Positions 55,035 through 63,040 of a stretch of 64,000 nucleotides of DNA are shown here, one piece after another (within the stretch, counting starts at the first letter, position 1; the number at the start of each line of letters is the position of its first letter). The notes under the pieces were generated by a model that saw nothing but the letters and a program-made list of their open reading frames with translations, was not told where the DNA came from and searched no databases. The DNA comes from JAFGAV01 sp041479055. GTDB taxonomy: Bacteria; Acidobacteriota; Aminicenantia; Aminicenantales; JAFGAV01. The position numbers were made by a program, and so were the translations under genes. The stretch is from NCBI GenBank assembly GCA_963702835.1, contig OY969762.1, forward strand, positions 1,240,001-1,304,000. The letters run 5' to 3'.

Positions 55035-56377
55035 CGGAGCGCCTCCCGCAGCGCGCCGGCCAGACGGTCGATGTCTTCGCGGCGATGCATTTCGGTTACG
55101 TTCACCAGGATACAACCCTTGAGCTCCGGGTAGTCATGTTCGAGCGCCACCCCGGCCAGGATATTCTGCTTGCGGAGGGCGGCATCCGCCTCCGCCCATT
55201 TCCGGGGAAGCTCGAGCACGAACTCATTGAAGGGCCGCCCGCTGAAGCGGGCTTTGACGCCGGGCACCGCGGTCAATTGTTCCAGAGCGTAGTGCGCTTT
55301 CTGGATATTTTGACAGGCCATCTCTCGCAGGCCATCATGGCCCATAGTCTCCAGGAAGATCGTGGCCCGCAGGGCGCACCAGGCCTGGTTGGTGCAGATG
55401 TTGGAGGTGGCCTTTTCCCTGCGGATGTGCTGCTCGCGGGTGCTGAGGGTCAAGACGAAGCCGCGCTGTCCCTCCAGGTCGGAGGTTAGGCCGGCCAAAC
55501 GGCCGGGCAACTGCCGCACAGAACCCTGGGCGCAGGCCATAAACCCCAGGTAGGGCCCTCCGAATCCGAGCGGCAAGCCGAACGACTGGGCTTCGCCGGC
55601 GACGATGTCCGCGCCCTGGCGGCCGGGCGCTTCCAGGATGCCCAGGGAGAGCGCTTCGGCCACAACGGCAACGGAAAGAGCCTGGTGTCCATGGGCCAGG
55701 CCGAAAATCGTTTCGAAGTCCTCGACCACGCCGAAATAATTCGGAGACTGGCAGACCACGGCCGCCGTCCGGTCGTCGAGCTTGGCTTTGAGGCCGGCCG
55801 CGTCGAGCCGGCCGGACTCAGTGAACCCCACCTCCACCAGCTCGAGGCCGAGGTTTCGCGTGTAGGTTTGTATCGCTCGGCGATAGTGGGGATGGAGGGA
55901 GCGGGCCACCAGGATTTTGGTCCGGTTGTTCAGCCGGTTGGACATGAGCACGGCTTCGGCCGAGGCCGTGGCGCCGTCATAGAGCGAAGCGTTGGCGACA
56001 TCCATGCCCGCCAGCTGGCAGACGAGAGTCTGAAACTCGAAGATAACCTGCAGCGTGCCCTGACTGATCTCCGGCTGATAGGGCGTGTAGGGCGTGACGA
56101 ACTCGCCGCGGGAACTGAGATGGTCCACGGCGACCGGAATGATGTGACGGTAAGCGCCGCCCCCCAGAAAAGACAAAAACCCTCCGTAAGCATTCCGGCC
56201 GGCCATCTCCCCCATCCAGGCCAGGAGCTCCGGCTCGGTCAGGGCCGGCGGGAGGTCGAGCTTCCGCTTCAGCTTGACTTGGTCGGGAACGCTGCGGAAC
56301 AAGTCCTCCAGGGAGGAGACGCCGATCCGCTCCAGCATTTCCTTTTTGTCTCTATCGCTGAGAGAGATATAGCTCAT
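55031..56377 (-). CDS. gcvPA: Glycine dehydrogenase (decarboxylating) subunit 1
   Basis: This 448-residue N-terminal half of the split P-protein has FLGGGAYRHIIPVAVDHL, TPYTPYQPEISQGTLQ, LYDGATASAEAVLMS and NICTNQAWCALRATIFLE, as in GcvPA. The ATG at 56377 was chosen just after the gcvH stop, with GGAGGGATT upstream; a 33-bp-longer form would overlap gcvH. Split GcvPA/GcvPB is common outside Proteobacteria. Confidence 0.95.
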   Translation of the reverse strand: MSYISLSDRDKKEMLERIGVSSLEDLFRSVPDQVKLKRKLDLPPALTEPELLAWMGEMAGRNAYGGFLSFLGGGAYRHIIPVAVDHLSSRGEFVTPYTPYQPEISQGTLQVIFEFQTLVCQLAGMDVANASLYDGATASAEAVLMSNRLNNRTKILVARSLHPHYRRAIQTYTRNLGLELVEVGFTESGRLDAAGLKAKLDDRTAAVVCQSPNYFGVVEDFETIFGLAHGHQALSVAVVAEALSLGILEAPGRQGADIVAGEAQSFGLPLGFGGPYLGFMACAQGSVRQLPGRLAGLTSDLEGQRGFVLTLSTREQHIRREKATSNICTNQAWCALRATIFLETMGHDGLREMACQNIQKAHYALEQLTAVPGVKARFSGRPFNEFVLELPRKWAEADAALRKQNILAGVALEHDYPELKGCILVNVTEMHRREDIDRLAGALREALR

Positions 56378-56378
56378 T

Positions 56379-56765
56379 CTACTTTTCCAATCCCTCCAGG
56401 AACCGTTCATAATCGCCGGCCTTCATCAAGGCCTCCAATTCCTTAGGGCTGGCCAGTTTGAGCTTGATAATCCAGCCCTTGCCGTGGGGATCCTGGTTGA
56501 CCAGCTCGGGGGAATCGGCCAGCTCCGCGTTGACGGCCGTCACCTCGCCCGAAACGGGCGAAAAAACATCGGACACGGCCTTGACCGACTCGATGGAGCC
56601 GATGGTCTGATGAGAGCCCAGCTTGGTCCCCACCTCTGGAACTTGGACATAGACCACGTCGCCCAGCTGTTTTTGGGCGAAATCGGTGATGCCGACGACC
56701 GCCTCCTGTCCTTTGACCTGGACCCATTCATGATCCTTAGTGTAGAAGAAATCGCCAGGATACAT
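56379..56765 (-). CDS. gcvH: Glycine cleavage system H protein
   Basis: This 128-residue lipoyl carrier starts YPGDFFYTKDHEWVQVKG and carries the lipoylated lysine in IGSIESVKAVSDVFSPVSG, followed by VNAELADSPELVNQDP. It shuttles the aminomethyl group from P to T protein and electrons to the L protein. The L protein (dihydrolipoamide dehydrogenase) is not encoded in the window. Confidence 0.96.
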   Translation of the reverse strand: MYPGDFFYTKDHEWVQVKGQEAVVGITDFAQKQLGDVVYVQVPEVGTKLGSHQTIGSIESVKAVSDVFSPVSGEVTAVNAELADSPELVNQDPHGKGWIIKLKLASPKELEALMKAGDYERFLEGLEK

Positions 56766-56808
56766 GACAACCTCCTTCGGCTGGATGATATTTCGTTCAT
56801 CTATAAGG

Positions 56809-57900
56809 TCAGATGGCCGGCCGCTTGTAAAAGGGAGTGGGAACGACCTCGGCCCGCGCCCGCTGGCCGCGCAGGTCGATCTCGAAGGCGGTCCCCACGG
56901 CAGTCTGCCCCACGGGCAGATAGACCAGCCCGATGCTCTTCTTCAGGAAGGGCACAAACGTCCCCGAGCAGACTTGAGAGACCTGAGCCCCGCCGACATA
57001 GACCGGGTAGTGGGGCCGGGCGATACCCCTGTCCCTGAGCTCAAACCCGACAATCTTGCGCACCATCCCTTCCTCGGACTGCTTGAGCAGCACGTCGCGG
57101 CCCAGGAAGTCGCCCTTCTTGAACTTAACCACCCATTTAAGGTCGGCTTCGAGCACCGTGGTGGTGTCGTCGATGTCGTTGCCGTAGAGCATGAGCTTGG
57201 CTTCCAGCCGCAGGGTATCACGGGCGCCGAGGCCGACGGGCAGCAGGCCGTAGGGTTTGCCCTGCTCCAGGATGGCTTCCCACAGCCGGCCCGGGCTGGG
57301 GTCGCTGGTGTAGACCTCGAACCCGTCCTCGCCCGTGTAGCCGGTGCGGGAGACCAGGCTCGACACGCCGGCCACCCGGCCTTGGGCCGCGGCAAAGGAT
57401 TTCATCTGGGCTAAGGGGATATCGGTGAGCGGCTGGAGGATCTTTTGGGCGGCCGGCCCCTGAAGGGCGAGCTGGCTGAAGGCGTCGCTCACGTTCTCGA
57501 CCTTGACCTTGAAGGAAGCGGCATGGTCGGCCACCCAGCGGAAGTCCTTGTCTGAATTGGAGGCGTTGACCACCAGCAGGTAGAACGAGGGCTCCAGACA
57601 GTAGATGAGCAGGTCGTCCACGAAGGTACCGCGGGGCGTGGTCAGGGCCGTGTACTGGGCCTGGCCGGGAGCGAGGCGCGAGACGTCGTTGGGCGTGAGC
57701 TGCTGCAGGAAATCAAGCGCCTGCGCGCCCCGGACATGGATCTCGCCCATGTGGCTGACGTCGAACAAGCCGGCCTTCTGCCGGACGGCCAGGTGCTCGC
57801 TGATGATGCCCGTATATTCGACGGGCATCTCCCAGCCGAAGAACTCGATCATGCGGCCGCCCAGCTTCTGCTGGTAGGGATAAAAACGGGTTCGTTTCAT
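56809..57900 (-). CDS. gcvT: Glycine cleavage system aminomethyltransferase
   Basis: This 363-residue T protein has VEYTGIISEHLAVRQKAGLF, DVSHMGEIHVRG, LALQGPAAQKIL, SRTGYTGEDGFEVY and GLGARDTLRLEAKL. It transfers the methylene group from lipoyl-GcvH to tetrahydrofolate and releases ammonia. The ATG at 57900 starts the conserved MKRTRFYPYQ; an upstream extension is not conserved-looking. It is the first gene of gcvT-H-PA-PB-glyQ-glyS. No glycine riboswitch is apparent upstream. Confidence 0.96.
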   Translation of the reverse strand: MKRTRFYPYQQKLGGRMIEFFGWEMPVEYTGIISEHLAVRQKAGLFDVSHMGEIHVRGAQALDFLQQLTPNDVSRLAPGQAQYTALTTPRGTFVDDLLIYCLEPSFYLLVVNASNSDKDFRWVADHAASFKVKVENVSDAFSQLALQGPAAQKILQPLTDIPLAQMKSFAAAQGRVAGVSSLVSRTGYTGEDGFEVYTSDPSPGRLWEAILEQGKPYGLLPVGLGARDTLRLEAKLMLYGNDIDDTTTVLEADLKWVVKFKKGDFLGRDVLLKQSEEGMVRKIVGFELRDRGIARPHYPVYVGGAQVSQVCSGTFVPFLKKSIGLVYLPVGQTAVGTAFEIDLRGQRARAEVVPTPFYKRPAI

Positions 57901-57975
57901 GGCCAACTTTATGAATCCATGATGATGAATGAAGATATTTAGTATCATAGAATAGGGGGCCATTCAAGGGGAGGC

Positions 57976-58061
57976 TCAAAATGGAAAGCAATTCTTTTTC
58001 CGCCGCGCCACCCCAGCACGGCATTTGCGCGTTCCGCAAAAAGAATTGCAAACCATTTTGA
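57976..58061. repeat. Long imperfect inverted repeat between gcvT and the next gene
   Basis: Arms at about 57976-57999 and 58038-58061 pair as 9 bp (TCAAAATGG with CCATTTTGA), three mismatches and then 12 bp (GCAATTCTTTTT with AAAAAGAATTGC). The intervening 38 bp is GC-rich. The element lies in an AT-rich divergent intergenic region. It could be a transcription-factor site, a hairpin at the gcvT 5' end, or a small miniature-transposon remnant. No flanking duplication was found by eye. Confidence 0.7.
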
Positions 58062-58120
58062 AAAGAATAATAAATAAGATGCTAAAATATATCCATTCTG
58101 TTCTAGGGAGATCCCGAAAA

Positions 58121-58864
58121 ATGGACGAGGACAAACGCCGTCAATTCTTGGACCCTTATCATCAGCGGAAAGAGCATTCCGAAGGCCGATCGTTCTGGCT
58201 CTCGTTCCTTCTCTCTTTGATCGCCGTCTTTGGCCTCAGCTTCAGCCTGACCTGCCTGTATCTCGGCATGCGCGGCATTATGCGCCTGGGCGGGTTTGTG
58301 GCAGCCGGCGGCCCCTACATGATCGCTCACCCGGCCCCGCGGTATGTCTGGATCTTCCCGGTCTGCATCTGGCTGGGGCTCATCTGTGTATTCCTCCACG
58401 GCGTTCAGGTCAGAAAGCTGGGAGGGCTGAACCTTGTGCCCTTAGCCTGGCCGGCGCTCTTTATCTCCCTGGGGTGGAACTTCCTGGAATTCGGCTTTCA
58501 TCCCCCCGGCGGAGAAGGATTGGCCTGGGCCTGGCTGGTCTGCGGAGTCGTGTTCTGGCTGATGGGATTTATTCCGCTGATTTTGGTCCTCATATACGCT
58601 CGACAAAAAAATAGGGAGCGGAGGTTCAAAGAGAAACTCAACGAGCCGCCGGCATCCGGCCAGAGCGGCGGGGGTTCGTGGAAGCGGAGGATAATTTTCT
58701 TGTTCCAGCTCGCCGCTTTGTTTTTAGGGATCTACTGTGGGATGGCATTAATGAGTCCCCAGACTAGAGCCAAAGGGGCAATTCCGGCCGCTCTCAAATT
58801 CTCAATCACCGCAGAAGGAAATCGAGCTCAAACCGTGGCCGGCCTTTTCGTTCGAGTCCGGTAA
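58121..58864 (+). CDS. Four-helix membrane protein of unknown function
   Basis: I do not recognise this 247-residue protein. It has a charged N-terminus, then helices at about 27-50 (FLLSLIAVFGLSFSLTCLYL), 78-98, 111-130 and 138-160, a basic cytoplasmic loop (YARQKNRERRFKEKLN) and a final helix near 190-215 followed by a short hydrophilic tail. The ATG at 58121 was preferred; a longer frame from 58025 would run through the inverted repeat. It is divergent from gcvT and convergent with the molybdenum hydroxylase gene. Confidence 0.65.
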   Translation: MDEDKRRQFLDPYHQRKEHSEGRSFWLSFLLSLIAVFGLSFSLTCLYLGMRGIMRLGGFVAAGGPYMIAHPAPRYVWIFPVCIWLGLICVFLHGVQVRKLGGLNLVPLAWPALFISLGWNFLEFGFHPPGGEGLAWAWLVCGVVFWLMGFIPLILVLIYARQKNRERRFKEKLNEPPASGQSGGGSWKRRIIFLFQLAALFLGIYCGMALMSPQTRAKGAIPAALKFSITAEGNRAQTVAGLFVRVR

Positions 58865-58865
58865 A

Positions 58866-61037
58866 TTATCCTGCCTTAGAGGCAGCCAGACCGGCCTTCA
58901 CCCTGGCCGGGGTCAGGGGCAGGCGGGTGACCCGGGCTCCGCAGGCGTCGAAAACGGCATTGGCCACCACGGCGCCCGTGTTGCAGATGGCCGGCTCTCC
59001 CCCGCCCTGGGCCGCCAGGCCGGGGTTGTCGATGAGGACCGTCTCGATCTCTGGCAGCCAGGAAAAATGGGTGATTTCGTAAGTGTCAAAGTTGAGGTCG
59101 AGAATCTTTCCTCCCTGGAAATGGAGCTCCTCCGAAAGCGCATAGCCCAGCCCCATGGTCAGGCCGCCCTCGATCTGGGCCCGCGCCCCATCGGGGTTGA
59201 TGACCTGTCCCATGTCCTGGACGCAGACCAGGCGCTCGACGCGGACCTTTCCGCTTTTTTCTTCGACCCGGACCTGAGCCATGGCCACCACATAGGTCCC
59301 CAAATAGTTGACCAGCGAGACGCCCTGGCCGCGGCCGCTGGGCGCCGGGGAAGGCTTCCAGCCGAAAGTTTCGGCGGCCGTTCGTAGCGCCCGGATCATG
59401 CGCTCGTCCTTCAGGTTCAGCAGGCGGAATTCGACCGGGTCGAGCCGCGCCCGAGCGGCCATAACGTCCATGTGCGATTCGCGGGCGAATGTGTTCGTGT
59501 TGCTGCCCGGCGCCCGCCAAGCTCCCACAGCAAAGGGGTGGGCGCCCTCGGCAGCCCTGGTCCAGCCGCCCCGCGCCATTATCTTGAAATGCGGGATGTC
59601 ATAGAAGGGCTGGGAGGTCCGCTCTCCGCCGAAAAAGACCGAATAATCCCAGAGCGCAACCCGGTTTGAGCCGTCCAGCCCGGAGACGATCTTGACCACC
59701 GCGGCGGGCTGGAAAGAGTCGTAGAAGAACTCTTCTTCCCTAGTCCAGGCCACCTGGACGGGCCGGCCGGCAAGCTTGGATAAGCGAGCGGCCTCGACCG
59801 CTTGCAGGTTTCTGTTCTTCCCGCCGAAACCGCCGCCCACAAAGGGCGCGATGACCCTGACGTTCTGGAGGGGAATTCCCAAAGCCCGTGATACTTCCTC
59901 CTGGATGCCGAAGGGCCGCTGGGTCGAGGCCCAAACGGTGGCCGTATCGCCTTCGACCTTGGCCGTGGCCGTATGGGGCTCCAGGGGCGCATGGGCGACG
60001 TAGGGCGTCCGGTAGGTTTCCTCGAAAAGTGAGGCGGAAAGCTTTTTCCCTTCCTCCAGGCTGCCCTTCTCCTCAACCACATCCCCGGGAGGAGCCAGCT
60101 GGACGAGATGGTCGTAGATATTCTCGCTATTCAGAACAGCCTGAGGAACATCATATTCGGCCTTGGCCTTGGCTAAGGCCGCCTGAGCCCCGTCAAAAGA
60201 TTCGTGGAGGACGGCGATGAGGTCCTTGTCCCGAATGATCGTCACCTCTTTCATCTTCTCGACCTCGGCCAAGTCCACGCTCTTCAAGGAAGCGCCGTGG
60301 GCGGGAGGGCGGAGGATACGGGCGCAGAGCATCCCTGGCAGCCGGATGTCGCCCGCGTATTCAGCCTTGCCCGTGACCTTGAGCGCGGCGTCCTTGCGGC
60401 CGGCCGGCCGTCCAGAAACCTTGTAAGCCGAATAAGGCTTGAGCGGCGGTTTGAAGGCCAAGACCCGCTCGATCCTCTTCCCCTGGGTCAGGCTGCCGAA
60501 AGTCACTTTGCTGTCCGGCCGGGCGATCTCATAAACCGTCCCGTCTTTGACGCCGAGCTCGGCAACGGGCTTGCTCAGCCGCTCCGAGGCCAGCTCCAAA
60601 AGGACCGCTCTCGCTTCGGCGGCCGCCTGGCGCAGGGGCGGCCCGAAATACTTGATGGAGCGCGAGCCGAAGGTGCCCATATCGTAAGGGCAGAGAGCCG
60701 TATCTCCGGCGATGACGTCCACAGAAGTGAGGGGCAGGTCGAGTTCTTCGGCCACGATCTGGGCCAGGGACGTAGTGATCCCTTGGCCCAGCTCCGCTTT
60801 TCCGGTCAAGCAGCTCACTTGGCCGTCCTCCCCGATGCGGACAAAGGCGTTGAAGTCGGCCGGCAGCTCCCGGCCGGCGAACTGGCGAGCGGGTTCTTGG
60901 AACCACCCTTCCGCGGCGCCGGCCGTTACCATAACGATGATTCCCCCCCCGCTGAGCTTGATGAATTCACGCCGGCCCAGAGTCCAGGATGAGGGGCCGA
61001 GCTCTTCGCGGAAATCAGGGTTCTTTCTTTCAGTCAT
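58866..61037 (-). CDS. Xanthine dehydrogenase-family molybdopterin-binding subunit (IorB-like), Tat-exported
   Basis: This 723-residue subunit has a twin-arginine-type leader (LGRREFIKLSGGGIIVMVTA, about 22-41) and molybdenum-cofactor motifs: GKAELGQGITTSLAQIVAEE, FVGGGFGGKNRN, GAWRAPGSNTNTFARE, and the catalytic glutamate in GGGEPAICNTGAVV. The layout matches the isoquinoline 1-oxidoreductase beta / aldehyde dehydrogenase type. It oxidises or hydroxylates an aldehyde or N-heterocycle in the periplasm; the substrate is unknown. The start (ATGA) overlaps the 2Fe-2S subunit, with AGAGGAGG upstream. No FAD subunit is encoded nearby. Confidence 0.88.
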   Translation of the reverse strand: MTERKNPDFREELGPSSWTLGRREFIKLSGGGIIVMVTAGAAEGWFQEPARQFAGRELPADFNAFVRIGEDGQVSCLTGKAELGQGITTSLAQIVAEELDLPLTSVDVIAGDTALCPYDMGTFGSRSIKYFGPPLRQAAAEARAVLLELASERLSKPVAELGVKDGTVYEIARPDSKVTFGSLTQGKRIERVLAFKPPLKPYSAYKVSGRPAGRKDAALKVTGKAEYAGDIRLPGMLCARILRPPAHGASLKSVDLAEVEKMKEVTIIRDKDLIAVLHESFDGAQAALAKAKAEYDVPQAVLNSENIYDHLVQLAPPGDVVEEKGSLEEGKKLSASLFEETYRTPYVAHAPLEPHTATAKVEGDTATVWASTQRPFGIQEEVSRALGIPLQNVRVIAPFVGGGFGGKNRNLQAVEAARLSKLAGRPVQVAWTREEEFFYDSFQPAAVVKIVSGLDGSNRVALWDYSVFFGGERTSQPFYDIPHFKIMARGGWTRAAEGAHPFAVGAWRAPGSNTNTFARESHMDVMAARARLDPVEFRLLNLKDERMIRALRTAAETFGWKPSPAPSGRGQGVSLVNYLGTYVVAMAQVRVEEKSGKVRVERLVCVQDMGQVINPDGARAQIEGGLTMGLGYALSEELHFQGGKILDLNFDTYEITHFSWLPEIETVLIDNPGLAAQGGGEPAICNTGAVVANAVFDACGARVTRLPLTPARVKAGLAASKAG

Positions 61038-61513
61038 AGCCGCCCTCCTCTCATCCTTGCAGCGGCCGTTTCGACGGCCTGCAGGACGCGGCGGTGAGAG
61101 CCGCAGCGGCAAAAATTATCGTCCATGGCCTGGACAATATCGGCCCGGCTGGGCCTGGGGTTCTTGAGCAAAAGGCTGTAGGCGCTCAGGATCATACCCG
61201 AGGTGCAGAACCCGCACTGCATGGCGTTGTGCTCGACGAACGCTTCCTGGAGCGGATGAAGCCGCCCGCCCTCGGCCAGGCCCTCGATGGTCAGGACCTC
61301 TTTGTTCCGGACCTCCTTCATGGGCAGTTGGCAGGACCGCTCCGCCCGGCCGCTGAGGAGGACCGTGCAGGAACCGCAAAAGCCTTCTCCGCAGCCGAAC
61401 TTAGTTCCGGTAAGGCTCAGGTCGGTGCGGAGCACCCACAGAAGCATCCGGCCTGGGTCGGCTGAAACGCGGGCCGGCTTGCCGTTGAGTTTGAAATCAA
61501 TTATTTCCTTCAT
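61034..61513 (-). CDS. 2Fe-2S iron-sulfur subunit of molybdenum hydroxylase (IorA-like)
   Basis: This 159-residue protein has the plant-type ferredoxin motif GCGEGFCGSCTVLL and a C-terminal helical 2Fe-2S domain with QCGFCTSGMILSAY and CRCGSHRRVLQAV. It passes electrons from the molybdenum subunit encoded immediately downstream. It has no leader of its own, so it would be exported by hitchhiking on the Tat leader of its partner. The ATG at 61513 begins MKEIIDFKLNGKP; an upstream extension overlaps the DUF2891 gene and is not credible. Confidence 0.92.
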   Translation of the reverse strand: MKEIIDFKLNGKPARVSADPGRMLLWVLRTDLSLTGTKFGCGEGFCGSCTVLLSGRAERSCQLPMKEVRNKEVLTIEGLAEGGRLHPLQEAFVEHNAMQCGFCTSGMILSAYSLLLKNPRPSRADIVQAMDDNFCRCGSHRRVLQAVETAAARMRGGRL

Positions 61514-61536
61514 GCGTCGATCCTTGAGCAAGGGAT

Positions 61537-62670
61537 CTATTTGGGCTGCTCCCGGCCAACCACTCCCCTCTCGCTTACCAGATAAACTGCGAAAGAAGCA
61601 AGCCAATGGCCTCCCTCGTAGTGCTCTCCGGTCACCGAGCGCAGGCCGGAAGCGGCATGAGCCTGGGCCGCAGCGCGCAGCGAGGGAAGGCGCGGGTCAT
61701 TCTGCGGCAGGCCGGAGGCGATACCCTCCAGCATCCAGGCCCGGCTCAGGTTCAAACCGTCGAGATGTACCAACTTGCCGTCGGTGGGGTCGGTGACCAC
61801 CGCGGGTTCGAGCCAGGCGGCCGAACCGTCCTGGGGAATCCCGGGCAGGAAGGAGGCGAGCCATAAGCTGAATTCCGCCGGGCTGAGAATCCTCCTGACC
61901 AGGTCGGCCTCGGCCAGGCAGGGCGATAGAAAATCTTCGCCCGAAGGTTCATAGTTCAAGGGACAGCTTTTGTCGGCGAGGTACATCCGGCGAATGCGAG
62001 AATCGAGGAGTCCCAGAAATTCCTTATTCCCGGCCCGGCGAGCCCAGTCAACCACCAAGCCCAGGGCGAAGGCCGTCTGGCTGTGCTCGCCGGAACGGAC
62101 CGGGTGCGACAACTTGGGCAGCCAGGTTTTCAGCCTGGCCACAGCCGCCTCCTCCAGGGGTTTTATCGCTTGAGCCCATTCCTTGGCCTGCGCGTCGTCC
62201 CATTCCCGAAGCTCGGAGGCCAGCTGCAGCAGCCAGGCCAGGCCGTAGGGCCTTTCGAAAGAAGCCCGGCCTTCTCCTGCTAGATAGGCGGCTTCGGCAG
62301 CCATATTCTCCGGAGTCAGGCTCCGGGCCAAGGCTTTTCTGGCCTCGGCGGCAAACCCGGCCTTGGGAAAAAGCCGGGCCAGCCGGGCCAGGAGCCAGTG
62401 GCCGTGGACGGACGAATGCCAGTCAAAGCAGCCGTAGAAAGCAGGCGTCAGCAGACGAGGGGGATGCACATCTTGATCGCTGTTGAGCACATGGGCGATT
62501 TTATTGGGATATTCCTTTTGCACACAGGCCAGGGCCATCCCGGCGAACTTGGCCGCCGTGGCCTCATCCAGCCGGCTCTGGACTTCGCCGGCAAACTTCC
62601 CCGGAGACGAAGCCAACAATAAAAAGACAAGAATGAGTCCAACTAAAGCCTGTGTCTTTGTTTTGATCAT
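61537..62670 (-). CDS. DUF2891 family secreted protein
   Basis: This 377-residue protein has a signal peptide (about 7-22) and the DUF2891 pattern: CVQKEYPNKIAHVLNS, PAFYGCFDWHSSVHGHWLLA, RPYGLAWLLQLASELREW, HSQTAFALGLVVDWAR and YEPSGEDFLSPCLAEADLV. The fold is predicted all-alpha, (alpha/alpha)-toroid-like with conserved H, W and D residues. Its function is not established. It starts the three-gene operon with the molybdenum hydroxylase pair and has an AAAGGGT ribosome-binding site. Confidence 0.85.
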   Translation of the reverse strand: MIKTKTQALVGLILVFLLLASSPGKFAGEVQSRLDEATAAKFAGMALACVQKEYPNKIAHVLNSDQDVHPPRLLTPAFYGCFDWHSSVHGHWLLARLARLFPKAGFAAEARKALARSLTPENMAAEAAYLAGEGRASFERPYGLAWLLQLASELREWDDAQAKEWAQAIKPLEEAAVARLKTWLPKLSHPVRSGEHSQTAFALGLVVDWARRAGNKEFLGLLDSRIRRMYLADKSCPLNYEPSGEDFLSPCLAEADLVRRILSPAEFSLWLASFLPGIPQDGSAAWLEPAVVTDPTDGKLVHLDGLNLSRAWMLEGIASGLPQNDPRLPSLRAAAQAHAASGLRSVTGEHYEGGHWLASFAVYLVSERGVVGREQPK

Positions 62671-62713
62671 GGCCTACCCTTTATCCCTTCGGCCGTCTCT
62701 GCCTCTCCCAGTC

Positions 62714-62743
62714 ATATTATTCCCCCGCCAAAATCAAAGTCAA
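62714..62743 (-). promoter_or_regulatory. Predicted promoter of the DUF2891-molybdenum hydroxylase operon
   Basis: On the minus strand TTGACT (62743-62738), an 18-bp spacer and TAATAT (62719-62714). The -35 sits in TTTGTTGAC, like the glycan-locus promoters, and overlaps the GTCAAC/GTTGAC inverted repeat, a possible operator. The leader is about 37 nt. Confidence 0.5.
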
Positions 62744-62925
62744 CAAAGCTCCCGTTGACAACCAATGGCACATGGCCATTGATCTTAAAAACGCGTCGGG
62801 ATCCCCGCGCGCTGACAGGAGATCACATAAGCGGAAATACCTATTTAGACGAAGAAGTGGAATTGACACTCCGGGGTTATTTCTGCAGAATACAACGTTT
62901 TTCCCCAAACAAAATCGCGGGAGGC

Positions 62926-62954
62926 TTGACTTGAACGATCGCAATCATTTTAAT
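62926..62954 (+). promoter_or_regulatory. Predicted promoter of the PAP2 phosphatase gene
   Basis: TTGACT (62926-62931), a 17-bp spacer and TTTAAT (62949-62954). The predicted leader to the ATG at 63041 is about 80 nt. Confidence 0.45.
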
Positions 62955-63040
62955 CTCATTTGTTTACTTATGATGATTGATCAGAAGGTGCGCTTCGACC
63001 TCTTTCCCAGCCCGACCCGCTGTTATGAGAAGGCTTATCC

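Larger units (their letters stand above)
62671..63040. other. 370-bp intergenic region between divergent DUF2891 and PAP2 genes
   Basis: No credible gene is seen here. It holds the two predicted promoters listed separately. An inverted repeat GTCAAC-N9-GTTGAC at 62739-62759 overlaps the DUF2891 -35 box. Another consensus TTGACA at 62863-62868 has only a CAGAAT-like -10 at 17 bp. A short hairpin CAATGG/CCATTG lies near 62763-62781. The region is AT-richer than its surroundings. Confidence 0.6.

Noticed and set aside
53211..55133. 640-codon plus-strand open frame
   Set aside because: Antisense to gcvPB and glyQ; no recognisable motif.
57901..58080. Glycine riboswitch upstream of gcvT
   Set aside because: No aptamer consensus could be matched; only the inverted repeat is seen.
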